64,000 bases of DNA, from assembly GCA_028023455.1 (NCBI GenBank), contig JAQFVV010000142.1:2661740-2725739 (forward strand), read 5' to 3'. Below, one piece after another: positions 46,763 to 59,299 of this stretch. This stretch comes from Epiperipatus broadwayi. Lineage: Eukaryota; Onychophora; Udeonychophora; Euonychophora; Peripatidae. The notes under the pieces were generated by a model. That model saw nothing but the letters and a program-made list of their open reading frames with translations. It ran no database searches and had not been told where the DNA came from. Every line of letters begins with the position of its first letter. Positions within the stretch are counted from its first letter, which is position 1. A program made the position numbers and the translations under genes.

Positions 46763-49200
46763 TATCAGTCCACTGTAAGCCAAAAGGTCTCTCCAAATTT
46801 AATGCAGTTTTTGATCCATAATCTTTCTTCTCCATCGTTCTCTAGCATACTTTGATTACTTCATCCAACTTATCTCACTTGTAACCTCTTTCTAGGTCTT
46901 TTACAATCTCCACTTTAAGGTTTCAGTTTACCCTATTATTTTTTTCTAATATTATGTTCATCTCAGTTCTTATGGTGATGACAATAATTGCTTTCTCATT
47001 CATATATTTCACTTTTGATTATTTTTTATTTCTTTCAATATGATTTTTTCCATACTTCATTAACTGGTCTGCATTGTTCTGTTGTTAAGTATGCAAATTA
47101 CAGATTCATAAGTAATATCTGCAAAACACTTGGGCATATTTTTTTTATATCATTTTATTTTTACCAAAAACATTCCATCCAAATTTTATTGTATGATTAA
47201 TTTCATCCATTTGTTTGTAGCTGTTATAATAATCTGACAAAGATATTTATAGTTACTATCCTCTAATTCATTATTATCAAGTTTTGGTTTTTTTTTTTTA
47301 ATCCAATGAATATTATTTTAGTTTTCTTAGAATTTATCTTTAGTTCTACTTTTTTACTTCCACCTGATAACTTTTGTAACATTTCCTGAAATTCTTCAGT
47401 ATTATTTGCAAAAAAAAATTAAACACATCTTCTACAAAATCTAAGAGACTTAAAATGTATCTTTTTTTTTTTAATTTTCTTATTTTTTTAATGCACAAAA
47501 TATTTTTTGTCTTAGTAAAAAAATTTAAAGATATGAACTCATTCTATTGTATACTTTTATCAGTGTTAATCTTCACAACACTATTTAATCTAAATGTTAT
47601 TCAGAATATGGTTATCTTAGGTCAATATCTTGATAGTCCAAAGCTTTAATCACTGTGGTAATTGTTATAATACTTTTTTTTCTGATCTATAAATTCAAAG
47701 TATAATGACAACTTATATTTATTGATTCTTTCTATAATTTCTCTCAATGTTTGGATGAGGTTCACAGTATAAAGCCATTTTTTAAACCCAGCTTGATCTT
47801 TAGGTTGGATTGAGTCAAAACTTTACTGTAGGTGAGATGTAATTATCTTAATAAAAATGTTATATAGAATTGATAGAAGACGGATTTATCTTCTTAAATG
47901 TCAATATTACTAATGCATTTTTCCAATCATCTCATATAACTTTGTCAATTTGACATTTGGCATATAATTTTGCTAATAATTGATGTATTTTTTTTTTATC
48001 TCTTCTTTTAAATTTCAACAGTAGTTATAATATTTTTGGAGCTTTTTCTTTCTTTATAGATTTCATTTCATGTTTTAGCCTCTTAATTATATTGATTAAT
48101 TTGTTTTTGTATTCTTTATTACTTTATAATTGTCTTTCTCATATGATTTTTTTTTTTTTTTAAATAATAGTTTTATATTTTCTTTGTATTATTTAAATAA
48201 TTTTTCCATATTATGATATTGTTTTATACTTTTGAGATTTTTTATTCTTTTCTATATCTTTCCTTGTCAATTCATACTTATGATTTCTCATATCATAGTT
48301 ACATTTTGTGTTATCATTTTTCAGAAATTCATATATTCAATTCTTTTTAATAAATTATTTTCAAGTATATTCATATTTCCTTTTCTTTATATATTATCTT
48401 GTCTTAGATGAAAATTTAGTAGTGAATTGCTGGCTTTTTATACTACCTAACCTATCTTTGTAGCAATTTTTGGTAGAGAATCTTATCATAAAAGTTTTTT
48501 TATATTTTAAAATGACTAGGCAAGTTTATTGAAGTGTTTTTGAAAACTAGAAATATCAACTATTACTACTGTCTTAATAGGGTTTTTTTTTTTTAGTTTT
48601 GCATTAATGCAAATTTACTTCTCACTAATCAATCAATAATCACTTTCTGCATCAAATATATTAAAAATGCAATAAATTTTGAAGTATAGATTTTCTATTA
48701 GTCAAAATACATTCCAATTTTACTGTATTCTTTCATATCCATTTCCATTTAATTTTCTCAAAGAAAGAATTTTGGAAACATCCCAAGTCTGTATTCTTTC
48801 TTATGTCTGTTATCATAAGTAAAATTATTCACAGCCCTTTCAATTTTCATTTGTTTTCTAATTCATGGATTAAACTCTCCCAAAATAAACTTAAACTGTT
48901 TAATATGATTAAAAGCATTTTGGATGTTATATTAAAATTCCTATTTTTTCATTACAATGAGAACTTATTTATAATAAACCTGAATTGTATTGTATGATAT
49001 CTTCTATGAGTTTGAAAACTAATCTTGCGACTGTATCTGGTATATCATTAATCTCTACAGTGTTATTCTTCTTTTTTTATATTTATAATGAATTTTACTT
49101 CATTTGTGCTTCCAATATTTTGTGCCTTGTAATAAATTATATCTATTTTTTAGATCAGTTATCTCTTTACTTTTTTTTAAGACTTAACAAAGTCCATTAA
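46763..49200 (-). pseudogene. RTE-like LINE ORF remnant (endonuclease plus reverse transcriptase)
   Basis: Read on the minus strand from high to low coordinates. At about 48650-48790 lies an endonuclease tail (KIKWKW then ECILTNRKSIL, normally DYILTNR). Next come reverse transcriptase motifs (RLLSILYNIFIKIITSHLQ, SIQPKDQAGF, TVNLIQTLREI, about 47750-47880) and a degraded FADD region with NNTEEFQEMLQKLS and LKINSKKTKIIF (about 47330-47460). A long decayed C-terminus ends in QWTD (about 46766-46775), the usual end of this class of LINE protein. Many stops and frameshifts; the copy is long dead but nearly full length, which separates it from the Jockey-like copy at 31 kb. Confidence 0.8.
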
Positions 49201-49739
49201 TGTTCCATTTAATATTAAATAGTTTTACTAATTCATGAAATCTTCCTTCACAAAAAAATTTGCAATTGCGATTATCTAAATAGAAGATAATCAATGAATG
49301 TCAGCCTAAATCATGGTCAGGAAATTTTGATCATCAACTACTGTCTTAATTGATGATTTTACATTCACCTGGATGTAAAAGCCATAATTTAATTTTGACT
49401 GTCATTATTGTAAATATCTAAAAGAGAAAAAAGATAATATGCATGTTCATTCTGCTTTCAAGAATAATCAGCTGATATTTTATTTAAGAACTACCAGGCA
49501 ATTGAAAAGAAAGATTATGGTATTTTTTCATTTTAAACATGGATGACATTTTTTGGTAAGCAAACATATGAACAATGTGCATAATTATAACAGCTACAGT
49601 GAGGAGAACATATTATAGATATTAGGAATTTAATCTCTTATTTTTTTAAGACTTCAGAGATGAATCAAAGTGTCTTCTTTCAGTTTATTGTAAACTCCTT
49701 TCTGTGACCTACTATATACATGATAAATAATGAGTGCTT
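49201..49739. other. AT-rich spacer
   Basis: No feature supported. ATGGATGACATTTTTTG followed by GTAAGC near 49540 is too short to call an exon. Confidence 0.35.
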
Positions 49740-49748
49740 GTATATTAA

Positions 49749-50421
49749 AGTTATGAATTCATCCTAAGTCAACAGAAGCTTAGCATCAAATAATGGATTT
49801 GTTCTTACTACAATATTATCAAAGAATAGATTCAACTTACAATAAAATTGACTGATGAAATAATAATAAGAGCAAATAAATCACCAAGATACAAAAAGGC
49901 ATATTGGAAAGCTAGATCAGTGATTATAATCATTTCCAATAAGGAGGGACTCTTGCCATTTACTGAGATCTACTTGAGAAGGAAAGCAGACAACTTTCAG
50001 TTGGTTAGACAACTATCAGATGTTGGATGGGAATATGTACATTGACCCCAATATTGTAGAATGCAGTGAGGTATGTTTAAGCATAGAATAACTGGCCACA
50101 ATCATCACTATTTCTAAATATGAGGTAAGCCATCCATAGTCTGAGAGTTGTTGGGAAATCACAGCATTTACCAACAACAATTAGACTTGCATAGTTTGCC
50201 ACTTGTAATGGAGTTAAACCATTGTATTAAATATATTTTTGTATTGTAAATGTATATAATAAATATATCTATATTTATTTATCTAGTTGTGTGTTATTCT
50301 TAAATATAACAGTAAAAATATAATAAAATTAATTCAGTCACAACAGGTATTTATTTATCTAGTTGTGTGTTATTCTTAAATATAACAGTAAAAGTATAAT
50401 AAAATTAATTCAGTCACAACA
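49749..50421 (+). repeat. 5' LTR of a Ty3/gypsy element
   Basis: Matches 53270-53870 in the same orientation over most of its length (ATTCAACTTACAATAAAA, CAGA.AACTTTCAG, TTAGACAACTATCAGA, AATATTGTAGAA, AAACCATTGTATTAAA, GAGTTGTGTGTTATTCTTAAATA-type phrases). It begins with AGTTATG where the 3' copy has TGTTATG and ends in CACAACA. A 77 bp stretch near the 3' end is duplicated in tandem (50272 and 50349). A TGGAACC primer-site-like word follows at 50425. Flanking GTATATTA (49740-49747) recurs beyond the 3' LTR (53872-53879), a possible target duplication. Confidence 0.75.
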
Positions 50422-50599
50422 GGATGGAACCTCGTGCATTGTTTAGATTTTTGTCATTGATTTGAAAGTAAAAAATTGATAACTAATATTATTAATGCAT
50501 CAATTAAAAAAACAACCACCAAAAACTAGTGGTTTTCATTTTCTATTTAAACAAAGTTGGATTTTCTTTTCTTTACTATATGGCAGAAAAAATTCAAAA

Positions 50600-51065
50600 T
50601 AGTAAAAATTTATTATCTAAAAGAATTTGATCCTGCTAATCCAGAAAATTGGCTAGCATATAAGAATTAAATTCACTTCTTTCTCATAGCAAACCAAATC
50701 AAAAAATCAGAATTAAATTTAACTTTTATGAGTTATTTGTTATTGTTCAATGTATAAATCTTACATTCTCAGTCAGCTCCTAAATATTCATTTGAATTAG
50801 AGTTTGATACATAAGTATCTCATTCTGTCTAAGATCCCTGATGATATTATAGAGGTATGACTTCAAACTTCATATTCAGGGGGGGGGGGATAGAGATTTT
50901 GCCAACAGAACTCAGATAGGACTGATTTTCAACTTGAAGGATTTTTTTGCTTAAGTACTGAGATACTTTTATTTGTGGAATGAAAGATCACAGTCTTAGA
51001 GTCAAGCTATTAATGACCCAAATTCCATTTTTGATCGGCAATCTCTCAGGCAACTCTAAAGTGAA
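50600..51065 (+). pseudogene. Ty3/gypsy gag remnant
   Basis: Frames in this stretch give EFDPANPENWLAYKN, HFFLIANQIKKSELNLTF, HSQSAPKYSFELEFDT, RDFANRTQIGLIFNLKDF and CKDHSLRVKLLM, in the order of a Ty3/gypsy capsid (W..Y..R, Y.LL, ERY.F, FA..LR, LRD.FV.G). Frameshifts occur, one at a G-run (50881). The zinc knuckle that should follow is replaced by the repeat block. Confidence 0.65.
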
Positions 51066-51109
51066 TTAACAGTGAATTGGACAGCTCCATTGAAAAATTG
51101 ATCGCAGTA

Positions 51110-52260
51110 TTAAAGTTGTTATGATGAATTGAATAAAACAGTAGCAACTTTGTCCATACAGTAGTGCCACACAATGCAAAACATAATCAAAAAGTTTTGT
51201 GCATCAAAATCCCTATCCATCAACTCATTCAATATTGCCAGACTAGTTTCTAGCTTATAGCTTTTATCCTGAGCAGACTTGGATCCAAGAGCATGGTACT
51301 TGAATCTTTGGATATAATGCAACCATCTAGCTGCCACCTTTTATCTTTTTAGTTAACTATAAAGCTAAGATCACAAAGCAAAAATACAATAATGTGTTTC
51401 AAACGGAGTTTTTTCACTTGCACAGTCATAAAGTTCTGAAACTAGTTCAGTATTTATACATATTGGTATCCAATTGGATTCACTTGGAATGAAAACATTA
51501 GTGAGTTTTTAGTTTGGGCTCATAGCTTTACAGTTAATTGAAAAGGTATCAGATCACTGCAGGAATGTTGAATTAGATCCAAAGATCTAGGTGCAGAAGT
51601 CTCAAATCCAAGGATCCTTACTGATGAAAGTCATAAGCTAGAAACTAGTCTGATGATATTGGATGAGTAGGCACTTGAAAGGCATTGTGGTGCACAAATC
51701 TTGTAGCATCCATTGGGTGTCACTATTGTATGGAGAAAGTTCCTACAAATTATTAGATTGTGTAAGCATAAGAAATAGTGGTCATGTGATGCATTAATGT
51801 TTTAATAAATGCTGTTGGTGATTATGGTTATTAAAAAATCAAAGACACCAAAATATATAGATACTGTACTGGATTCAGATCTGTATGACTATACAAGAAA
51901 AATTAGCTTGGATTGAAAACATTACTGTAGTTTCAATTTGAGTTTATAGCTTCATAGTTAAATAAAAATGTAAAAGGTAACTGCTGGAGGATTGCATTAG
52001 ATTCAAAGATCTAGATGTAGAGCTGCCAGATACAAGTCTCCTCATTGATTAAAGCCATAATCTAGAAACTAGTCTAAGTATATTGAAAGTGTAAACACTA
52101 GATAGGGATTTTGATGCACAAATTTTCTAACATCCATTGATTACTATGATTTACACTGGATTGCACTATATATGGAGAAAGTTGCTACTGTTTTAACAGA
52201 TTGTGTATGCTTATGAAATAATGGTCATGTGACATTTTAGTGATTAATTGTAACAAAAAT
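51110..52260. repeat. Repeat block inside the gypsy element, one inverted and two direct units
   Basis: The family seen at 9390-10290. A minus-strand unit occupies about 51110-51400, then plus-strand units follow with the marker GAAACTAGTCT at about 51641 and 52065, a period of ~424 bp. Phrases include ATAGGGATTTTGATGCACAAA, TATGGAGAAAGTTGCTAC and GTCATGTGA. The inverted unit is open for 72 codons (51119-51337, RWLHYIQRFKYHALGSK, KLETSLAIL), which resembles gag-like sequence, so the family may be a mobile repeat that captured a coding piece. Confidence 0.65.
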
Positions 52261-52559
52261 GGGGTATTTTCACATTAATTTATAAAAAACTATCAGAATA
52301 AATCAGAAAAAATAAGCCAAAAGTTTTATATAAATGTAACAAGATAAAATATGCACATACCAGATGTCCACATCTGTGTACAGTTTTCAGGTATTGTCAT
52401 TGAATTGGTCATATAGAAACGTGTTCAAAAAAGAAAATGCTAGTCATTCAGAAAAGGAAGAATCCATTCTAATAGACCAGAAGTGCTAAGTAATATAAGA
52501 GGCACTGATTTAGCCCTCAAAATATGAATTAATAATTAATTTTGTCTTTAACAGTGGAA

Positions 52560-52816
52560 TTGGATACCAGCTCTACATCAAAACTAATTATCAGATGCAA
52601 GCTAACATTAGAATGATTACTGATGACCAAGGTAGTAATAGAACTTTATTTGTCAAATACCACAAAGTTACTATTCATTTGTCTTATGTTGGGTTAACTA
52701 GTGAGCACAGTGATCTATTAGGTTGTGACTGGCTCATTCATGAAATTTACATAGTGATTAAAATGAACCAATTCATAAATATGACAATTAAAAAGGGACT
52801 ATGCAAGTGTATTTGA
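52560..52816 (+). pseudogene. Ty3/gypsy protease C-terminus
   Basis: The open frame 52595-52816 contains MITDDQGSNRTLFVKYHK and VGLTSEHSDLLGCDWL. The last phrase (usually LLGRDWL) is the C-terminal signature of gypsy retropepsins, aspartic proteases that process the polyprotein. The active-site Asp-Thr-Gly lies in the missing upstream part. Reverse transcriptase and RNase H are absent downstream. Confidence 0.65.
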
Positions 52817-52879
52817 TAATAATCTGAGTCTGTACCTTAGAACAAATCTGTCAGCCATTAGACCTAATCAGTCATGAAG

Positions 52880-53255
52880 ACAAAAATTGCTGAAATGTGG
52901 GTAGGTATTTGAGTCTTACACCATATGTTCAAAGGGGCCACCAAATGCATTTCAGGAACAATCAAGCATGAAAAGTTTACTAAGTAAACCAGACCACTGA
53001 TGATAACTGCTAACAGGCACAGAGATTAATTAGGACAAACTATGAGACTCTGTTCAATAATGATGCTTTTATCAGATTTGATGATGCAGGACTTAGTGAA
53101 GAAGCCAGTTCCCAGGAAGAATTCAGACCAGATGAAGAAACTGATATTGAAACCAGAGATGAGAATGATGAAATCAAGCCTAAAGAGGAAGCAAGAAGGT
53201 AATCTAGATATCCAGCAAGCTATTTTATATAATGCATACTTCAATGCTAACTATT
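52880..53255 (+). pseudogene. Ty3/gypsy integrase C-terminal tail
   Basis: The frame after 53050 reads NDAFIRFDDAGLSEEAS and a Glu/Asp-rich run ending in an Arg-Arg-Ser-like RYPA. Acidic tails ending in RRS.R are typical of gypsy integrase C-termini just before the 3' LTR. Upstream, MWVG and HEKF fit the chromodomain-like or GPF/Y region poorly. A large deletion must have removed reverse transcriptase, RNase H and the integrase core. Confidence 0.5.
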
Positions 53256-53269
53256 GCCAGGGTAGGGAA

Positions 53270-53870
53270 TGTTATGTTCTAATCCTAACTTAACAGAGAT
53301 TTATACTCTAATGGAGAACTTTTTCTTAAAACAATGTTATTAAAGAATGAATTCAACTTACAATAAAACTAACCAATGAAATGAAATAAAAGGAAAAAAA
53401 AATAGCCAATCATGTAAACAGGCTAATTGGAGAATTAATCAAGTTAATCTGGTTGATTCCATAAGGACAAAAATCTTGTTATATAGTTATATCCATTTGA
53501 AAGAGAAACAGATAACTTTCAGATGTTTAGACAACTATCAGACTTTAAATACATTGTCCACAATATTGTAGAACACAGGCATGTTCAAGCATAGAATGGG
53601 AAACTGCTAGCTATAGTCCTCACTATACCTCCACATAAGGCAAGCAACATGTAGACTGGAAATGTCATAGTTCACAAAAGAAGTTACATCGTTCCATTCA
53701 TAACATTTACCACTGACACAAGTCTTGAAAGTCTCAAGACTTGTGTACTTAACTGATTGTCTTAGAGGCAAACCATTGTATTAAAAGTTTGTATGTACTT
53801 TATATATTGTATTGTAAATAGGTATAATAAATATCTTTAAATAGAGTTGTGTGTTATTCTTAAATAACCA
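53270..53870 (+). repeat. 3' LTR of the Ty3/gypsy element
   Basis: Starts TGTTATG right after a purine-rich tract (GGGTAGGGAA, 53260-53269), the expected plus-strand primer. It aligns with the 5' LTR to AAATAACC at its end, so it lacks the last ~110 bp seen there. It contains a perfect 13 bp hairpin (53716-53746, ACACAAGTCTTGA with its complement, 5-base loop) that is absent from the 5' LTR. The divergence between LTRs is high, so the element is old. Confidence 0.75.
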
Positions 53871-53949
53871 GGTATATTACTTTTGGCCATACGCCAATAT
53901 AAATAACATAATTCTACTTAGATTTAAAAGTCCATGTCTGGGTACATAT

Positions 53950-54075
53950 TCTGGTGTATGTGTGTGTGTATGTATATATGCAAGCAGCCTATTATGGTGT
54001 GTGTATGTATATATGTGCAATCACGCATATTCTGATGTGTGTATGTATATATGTATATGCAATCATGCATGTATT
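53950..54075 (+). repeat. Minisatellite of three ~42 bp units
   Basis: Three units of the form TATTCTG.TGTGTGTATGTATATATG..CAATCA.GCA in a row. The reading frame across it is a by-product. Confidence 0.8.
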
Positions 54076-54101
54076 CTAATTATTTTATCTGACAAACATT
54101 A

Positions 54102-57100
54102 ATACCGCACATTAACTTTTTATTGTTCATGTATTTAATCTTAAAGTACTTATAATTTTTTTTAGATCACATATTTTGTTTCTACTTTTTTTAAGTAATT
54201 CTTTTACCTCAAATTGTATCCTAATCCAGCTTCTGCTGATCTTCATGGCTTAATCTCTTTTCAGCGACCCTTTTTATCCTTATAATCTTTCAATTTATCT
54301 TTTCCATTCTTCTTTAAATTCACAATTCAAAACTCTTCATCTTTTTTACATCCCTTTTTTTTTTACATGTCTAAATTTCTTCATTATATAAAATCATTTA
54401 ACAAATAAAAATTTTAACAAGCCATTCCTTGATTAAAAACTTTAATGAACTTAAAATAATTTTTTAGCGTTATTAAAATTCTGTTTAACCATTAAAGTTC
54501 TCACTAATATTTTTATCACTACTGTATTTCCAAAAAACATAAGTATTTGAAGCATTTATCTCCTATAAACTTGCTGCCCAACAGTCATTTTTAATCTTTT
54601 GTTTCTTTCACTTATAATCTATAATTGTTTTAAATAATGTGTACATATATGAATTTTATATATTACTTATTAGAAAGTGTATGCGTAGTTGAATTTCACA
54701 TATAGATTTTTATAGTTTATAAAAGTATTATATTATTCATTTGCGTATTTCAATAGAAATCCTATTGCTCTATTAATAATATAAATTTTATAATGGCAAT
54801 ACATTTTTTCCAATTAATCTGTGAAGTAATCTTTCTGTTTTGTTTACTACTAGTTTATTAAAATAAATAATATTAAAATCTTTTTGTAAAATCTGAACTT
54901 TACCTTCCTGATTTTTAGATTATTGATTAAATCAATGGAGAAGCTTGCTTAGGGTCATGTTTAACTGAGAGCAAAATAACCTTTATTAGAAATCATTTAA
55001 AAGGAAAAATTGAATATTTTCTTTAATTGAGCCTTAAGGCAACACATTATTTTTGAAAAACTAATTTGTTGAACTTTTACTGCAAGTACTATGGTTGAAT
55101 TATTACGAACAATATTAAAAAAACAAATAAACAAAATATAAAACATTGTATATAAATATTAAATAAATGTACACTTAGAAAAAAGTAATCTTTGGTTTTA
55201 AAAAAAACCATTTGGGAAAAATTTATTTGTTATAAAATGTAGACAGTGCTTTGCAGTGATTGCTCGAAGTGGTTTTCCACAGAAAGCAGATTGAATAACT
55301 AGAAAGTAGAATATTATAATCATATGATAAGCCTTATTCTATAGAATTAGTTTTGGACGATGTAGGATTTGATATATGAGATTTTTTGATGAAGATTGAA
55401 CCCAACAAAACAGTGCATGAAAGCAATACAATAAATATTCTTTATACATTTGATTTACAAGTTTCTGAATTTTAAAACTGCTGCATTCATGTCAATGTGG
55501 TTTGAATCTAAATGTTGTTTCTTTGTGAAATGTTAAGTAAGCATGTTTATTAAATTCTATAAAATATTGGAGAATTTGATACATTTAATAGTTTGTTGAA
55601 TAACTGTAGATAATGAGAATGAACTTAACAAAACAAAGCCTAAGGTATATAAAATTTATAATAAATTTGATGAAAGACATGATAAAAATTTAAATGTGTT
55701 TCTTTATATTTATAAAGGAACTACTTGAATTGTTTTTAAGTATTTGTGAGGCTATTTAAATAATGACTAGTAAAATTTGAAAAGAAATTCAAATAAAATT
55801 CTAATAAATAAATAGCATTCTAAGCAAAGATTCACATTGATTTTGTATATTATTAAATTCATAATTAAGAAAGAAGCGTGTCCGTATTTTATCTAGAATG
55901 GAGCACCAACTTAAAGATATTAAACAAGAGTTGTAGTATGTTTTGAGACTTGAGTCGGTAAAAGCAAATTTTATTTGGGTAGATAATATTAGGAATAGTA
56001 AAATAATAAAGTGACTGGAAAAAGAAAAAAAAGATTAATTCTCAATGGCCACATACAGCTAAATATATTGCTATCAAGTTTCAAATGCCTTAATTTTATA
56101 TTATTTTTTAAATTTAACAAATATCCAGCTCAGTACCTTCCTAAAAGTGTCTATATTTAATCAATGTCCTACTGCATGTAGACTAAATGTAAGTAATTTT
56201 ATTCCTCCGTTTTTTTCAATCTATGGATATTTTATTTTCCTATTTCTTAAATAAAAATATTATATTTTTTGTGATTCTTAGAATAATATGAATCAAATTT
56301 ATTATAACACCTGATTGTAATTTGTCTAAAAGAATGCATTCAATTGAACTCAATTACCAAACATGAAAATTTTGTACTGCATTTCTTTTTTTATGTAGTA
56401 TTTATTGCTCATAAAGTTTTCATACAAGTGTTTTTACATTGGAAAACCTAAAATGATTGAAGATTATAACTTAAACAAGATGATAATTAATTGGAAATTT
56501 TCTTCCAATTGTAAATATTTCAACTGTCAATTCATTCACTTTATGAAAAAAAATTTAAGCAATCAAAGAAAAATCAATATTTGGATTTTTTAAAAACATT
56601 AACAAAATTATTTATGAATCCATAATTAGAGGAAATGCTTCTAACATATTTTAGGAGCATTTGAAAGATCAGAAGCTAATAATGAGAGTGTCAATAAATG
56701 CAGATAACAAAGACGTGAGATAATTATTTTTTATGCTTTTACTTCTTTTAAATGTCAATTTGAGCTGTAATTATACCATAAAATATACTTTCTAATGCAC
56801 AGTATAATTTTACCATGTGTAGCATTTATATTATAATTGTATGTAACCAATTTGGGTTAAATGAGTATAGTAAATGATATTGAATATTTTCTTAGATACA
56901 GAGGAATAGTAAATATCTGTAAAAAAACCTCTTGATTATAAATGGCATGTTATACAAATTAAAATTTTATTGCATACATTTTTTAAGATGACTATTAGAA
57001 AATATTATAAGTGATGGAAAGAATAAAATAAAAAAAGTAATTAAAGAGAATCTGACAAATTGAACAGGAGATATATAAAGATTTTATGAGAGTAATCTAA

Positions 57101-57980
57101 AGTAATTTACAAAGTCTATCTTTTGAAAAAGGATGAGATTGTGTAGGTTCTATATATTTGGGTACACTCAAGAGATTTTATTTAAAGGTTTTTTTTAAAA
57201 TTGAAATGCAGTATATGACCTTCCCCCTTTCTATTATTGCTTATTTCATCTGATTACATATTGACAAACTATCTGATATTATTTTTGAGTTCATTAGGTA
57301 TTGAATAAATTTATTGTTTTTATTACCTTAAAGAATATTTTAACTTTTTTTCAAACTTTGAGAAAATCTCAATTTGTAAATATATTAACAATATATTAAA
57401 AAAAGGGTGAATAAACCACCAAATAGCCTGCTGTGGAGCAAGGACCACTAACTCCCATAAAGAAATATAAAAGAGTAAAACTATTCACCAAGCTTCCAAA
57501 TTTTGGTTAATGCACATTTGAGTGATTTTCTATCTTTGTTTATCTTCAACAAAGAATTTCCAGCTGCTTATTTATTGTTAAGTTGTTGGATGGTAAGTAA
57601 GGTTAGATATGGATTAAATATCTGAAAGAAAAATGTTTCAAATTTATTAGGCCAGAATTTAAACTTATAGGCATGGTAGATAGATATACTATCATTATAA
57701 CATGACTATGTTTATGGATATTTATGTTTCTAATCTTTAAAAAATTGGGCATGTATAATTAATATTTTAGCTTTACAACTACTCCAGTATACAATTTCTT
57801 CCAATATTAATCTACTGTAACAACAGTATAACTTTTTATTATCATCATTATATGAATAATCATCATCGTCATAATCCATTTCTCAAATAATTTATATGCT
57901 GGCAGTAAATAATAGAATTTACTCTTTTTGTGAGCCTGAAATCTTTTTATTTTTTTTAAAAAAGCTTTGAAAGTACCAAT

Positions 57981-58012
<32 letters not shown>

Positions 58013-58287
58013 GTAAAAAGTCTTAGCTGTCATTTTAGGAAATATGACTTTCTTTGAAGTAGAACCAATAACTGATGCTAATTATAGTGTTTGTAGCTTC
58101 ATATAATAATAGCATAAAACATTTAATCTTAAATTAATATTTTTATATTTTAAATATATTGTGTCTTTCACTATCATACATATTTATAATAGAGGTAATT
58201 AATCCTTTAAATTAATCATTAAGATAAAATTCACTATACTTAGTTACTAAGTAATAAATCATAGATTTATGCTTTACGCTTGTTATT
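54102..58287. other. AT-rich spacer
   Basis: No gene recognised in 4 kb. A (CA)n microsatellite occupies 57981-58006. At 57400-57470 a less AT-rich piece (AGCCTGCTGTGGAGCAAGGA) may be the edge of an unrecognised repeat. Confidence 0.4.
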
Positions 58288-58781
58288 TATAATAATAATA
58301 AAGTTGTGCTAACACACATATAACGTAAAGTTGTATAAATAAACAAATTAATTGTAGTCAACAAATTAAAATGGCTAAGCGCCTTCGAGAAAGTGTATTT
58401 TTCATAATCATAGCCTGCTGTGACTCTCTCATTGGAATCATCATATAGATACAATATGCAAACTTTATGCAAATTGGTATGTACTGAGAGCATTATGTTA
58501 AACATAAGGTAAAGGAAGCTTCCATAGTGGAAGATTCCTTCGCCATTAAATGCAAAGAATCATGTTTTGCTATATCCAAAAGATGGGCTAATTGACTCAT
58601 TTGCATAAAGCTTGCATATTATACATATATAATGATTCCAATGGGAGTCATAACAGGTTATGATTATGAGAAATACACTTTCTCTGAAGCACTTAGTCAT
58701 TTTAATTTGTTGACTAGAATTAATTTGTGAATTTATACAGCTTTACCTTATATATGTGTTAGCACAACTTTATTATTATTA
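58288..58781. mobile_element. Foldback element with a Penelope 3' end in its loop
   Basis: Arms of about 180-190 bp (58288-58465 and 58590-58781) are reverse complements with perhaps 85% identity, starting AATAATAATAAAGTTGTGCTAACACA and containing TCAACAAATTAAAATG, GAGAAAGTGTATTT and TATGCAAAT. The loop carries the last ~28 codons of a Penelope polyprotein followed directly by the right arm. The structure repeats that of the 21.3 kb element: Penelope C-terminus, then 3' untranslated sequence, with an inverted copy of that sequence upstream. Confidence 0.7.
58507..58592 (+). pseudogene. Penelope-like C-terminus remnant
   Basis: The frame reads VKEASIVEDSFAIKCKES and CFAISKRWAN then TGA, matching KEALFIS, DAINRKDT and CFSLSKRWN of the 21.3 kb copy almost position by position. 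After the stop both share CATTTGCATAAA and later TATGATTATGA. Only the end of the GIY-YIG region survives. Confidence 0.65.
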
Positions 58782-59299
58782 TACTTAGTTACTTGAAATT
58801 TTTTTATCACTATTGGAAGTATTTTTATTTCTAATATCATGATTATTATAAAAATGTCAAAATTGGCCATCACCACTGAAACTTAGTTCACTTTGTATTA
58901 ATATCATTTTGAATTAATCTGCACCAATAGTAATTTTTGCAAGTATAATTTATAAACTATTTCCATAATCATTTATCTGTCTATTATTAATCATAGTAGG
59001 TTGACAAATATAAATAAGAATTCTGTAAGAAAATGTTCAAGATGTTGCTATGAAGACTATGGGTCATAAAAGAAATAAGAGTACAAAAAATGCTTCAAGT
59101 AATATACTTTTGATTAGTTCTTAAAGCATATGAAATGTTTTTTTCTTTTAAATATATATATATTTAAAATAAAATCGTATTTGGTCATACCATGTACTAT
59201 GCTAATGTGTCAATGAAGTAACAATTATTCTTATCAAGATATATTGTAGTGAATAAAATGGGAAGCTTTATTTATTTTAAACATTATACTACTTCATAA

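Noticed and set aside
57981-58006. CA dinucleotide run inside a reading frame
   Set aside because: Simple microsatellite; the frame is a by-product.
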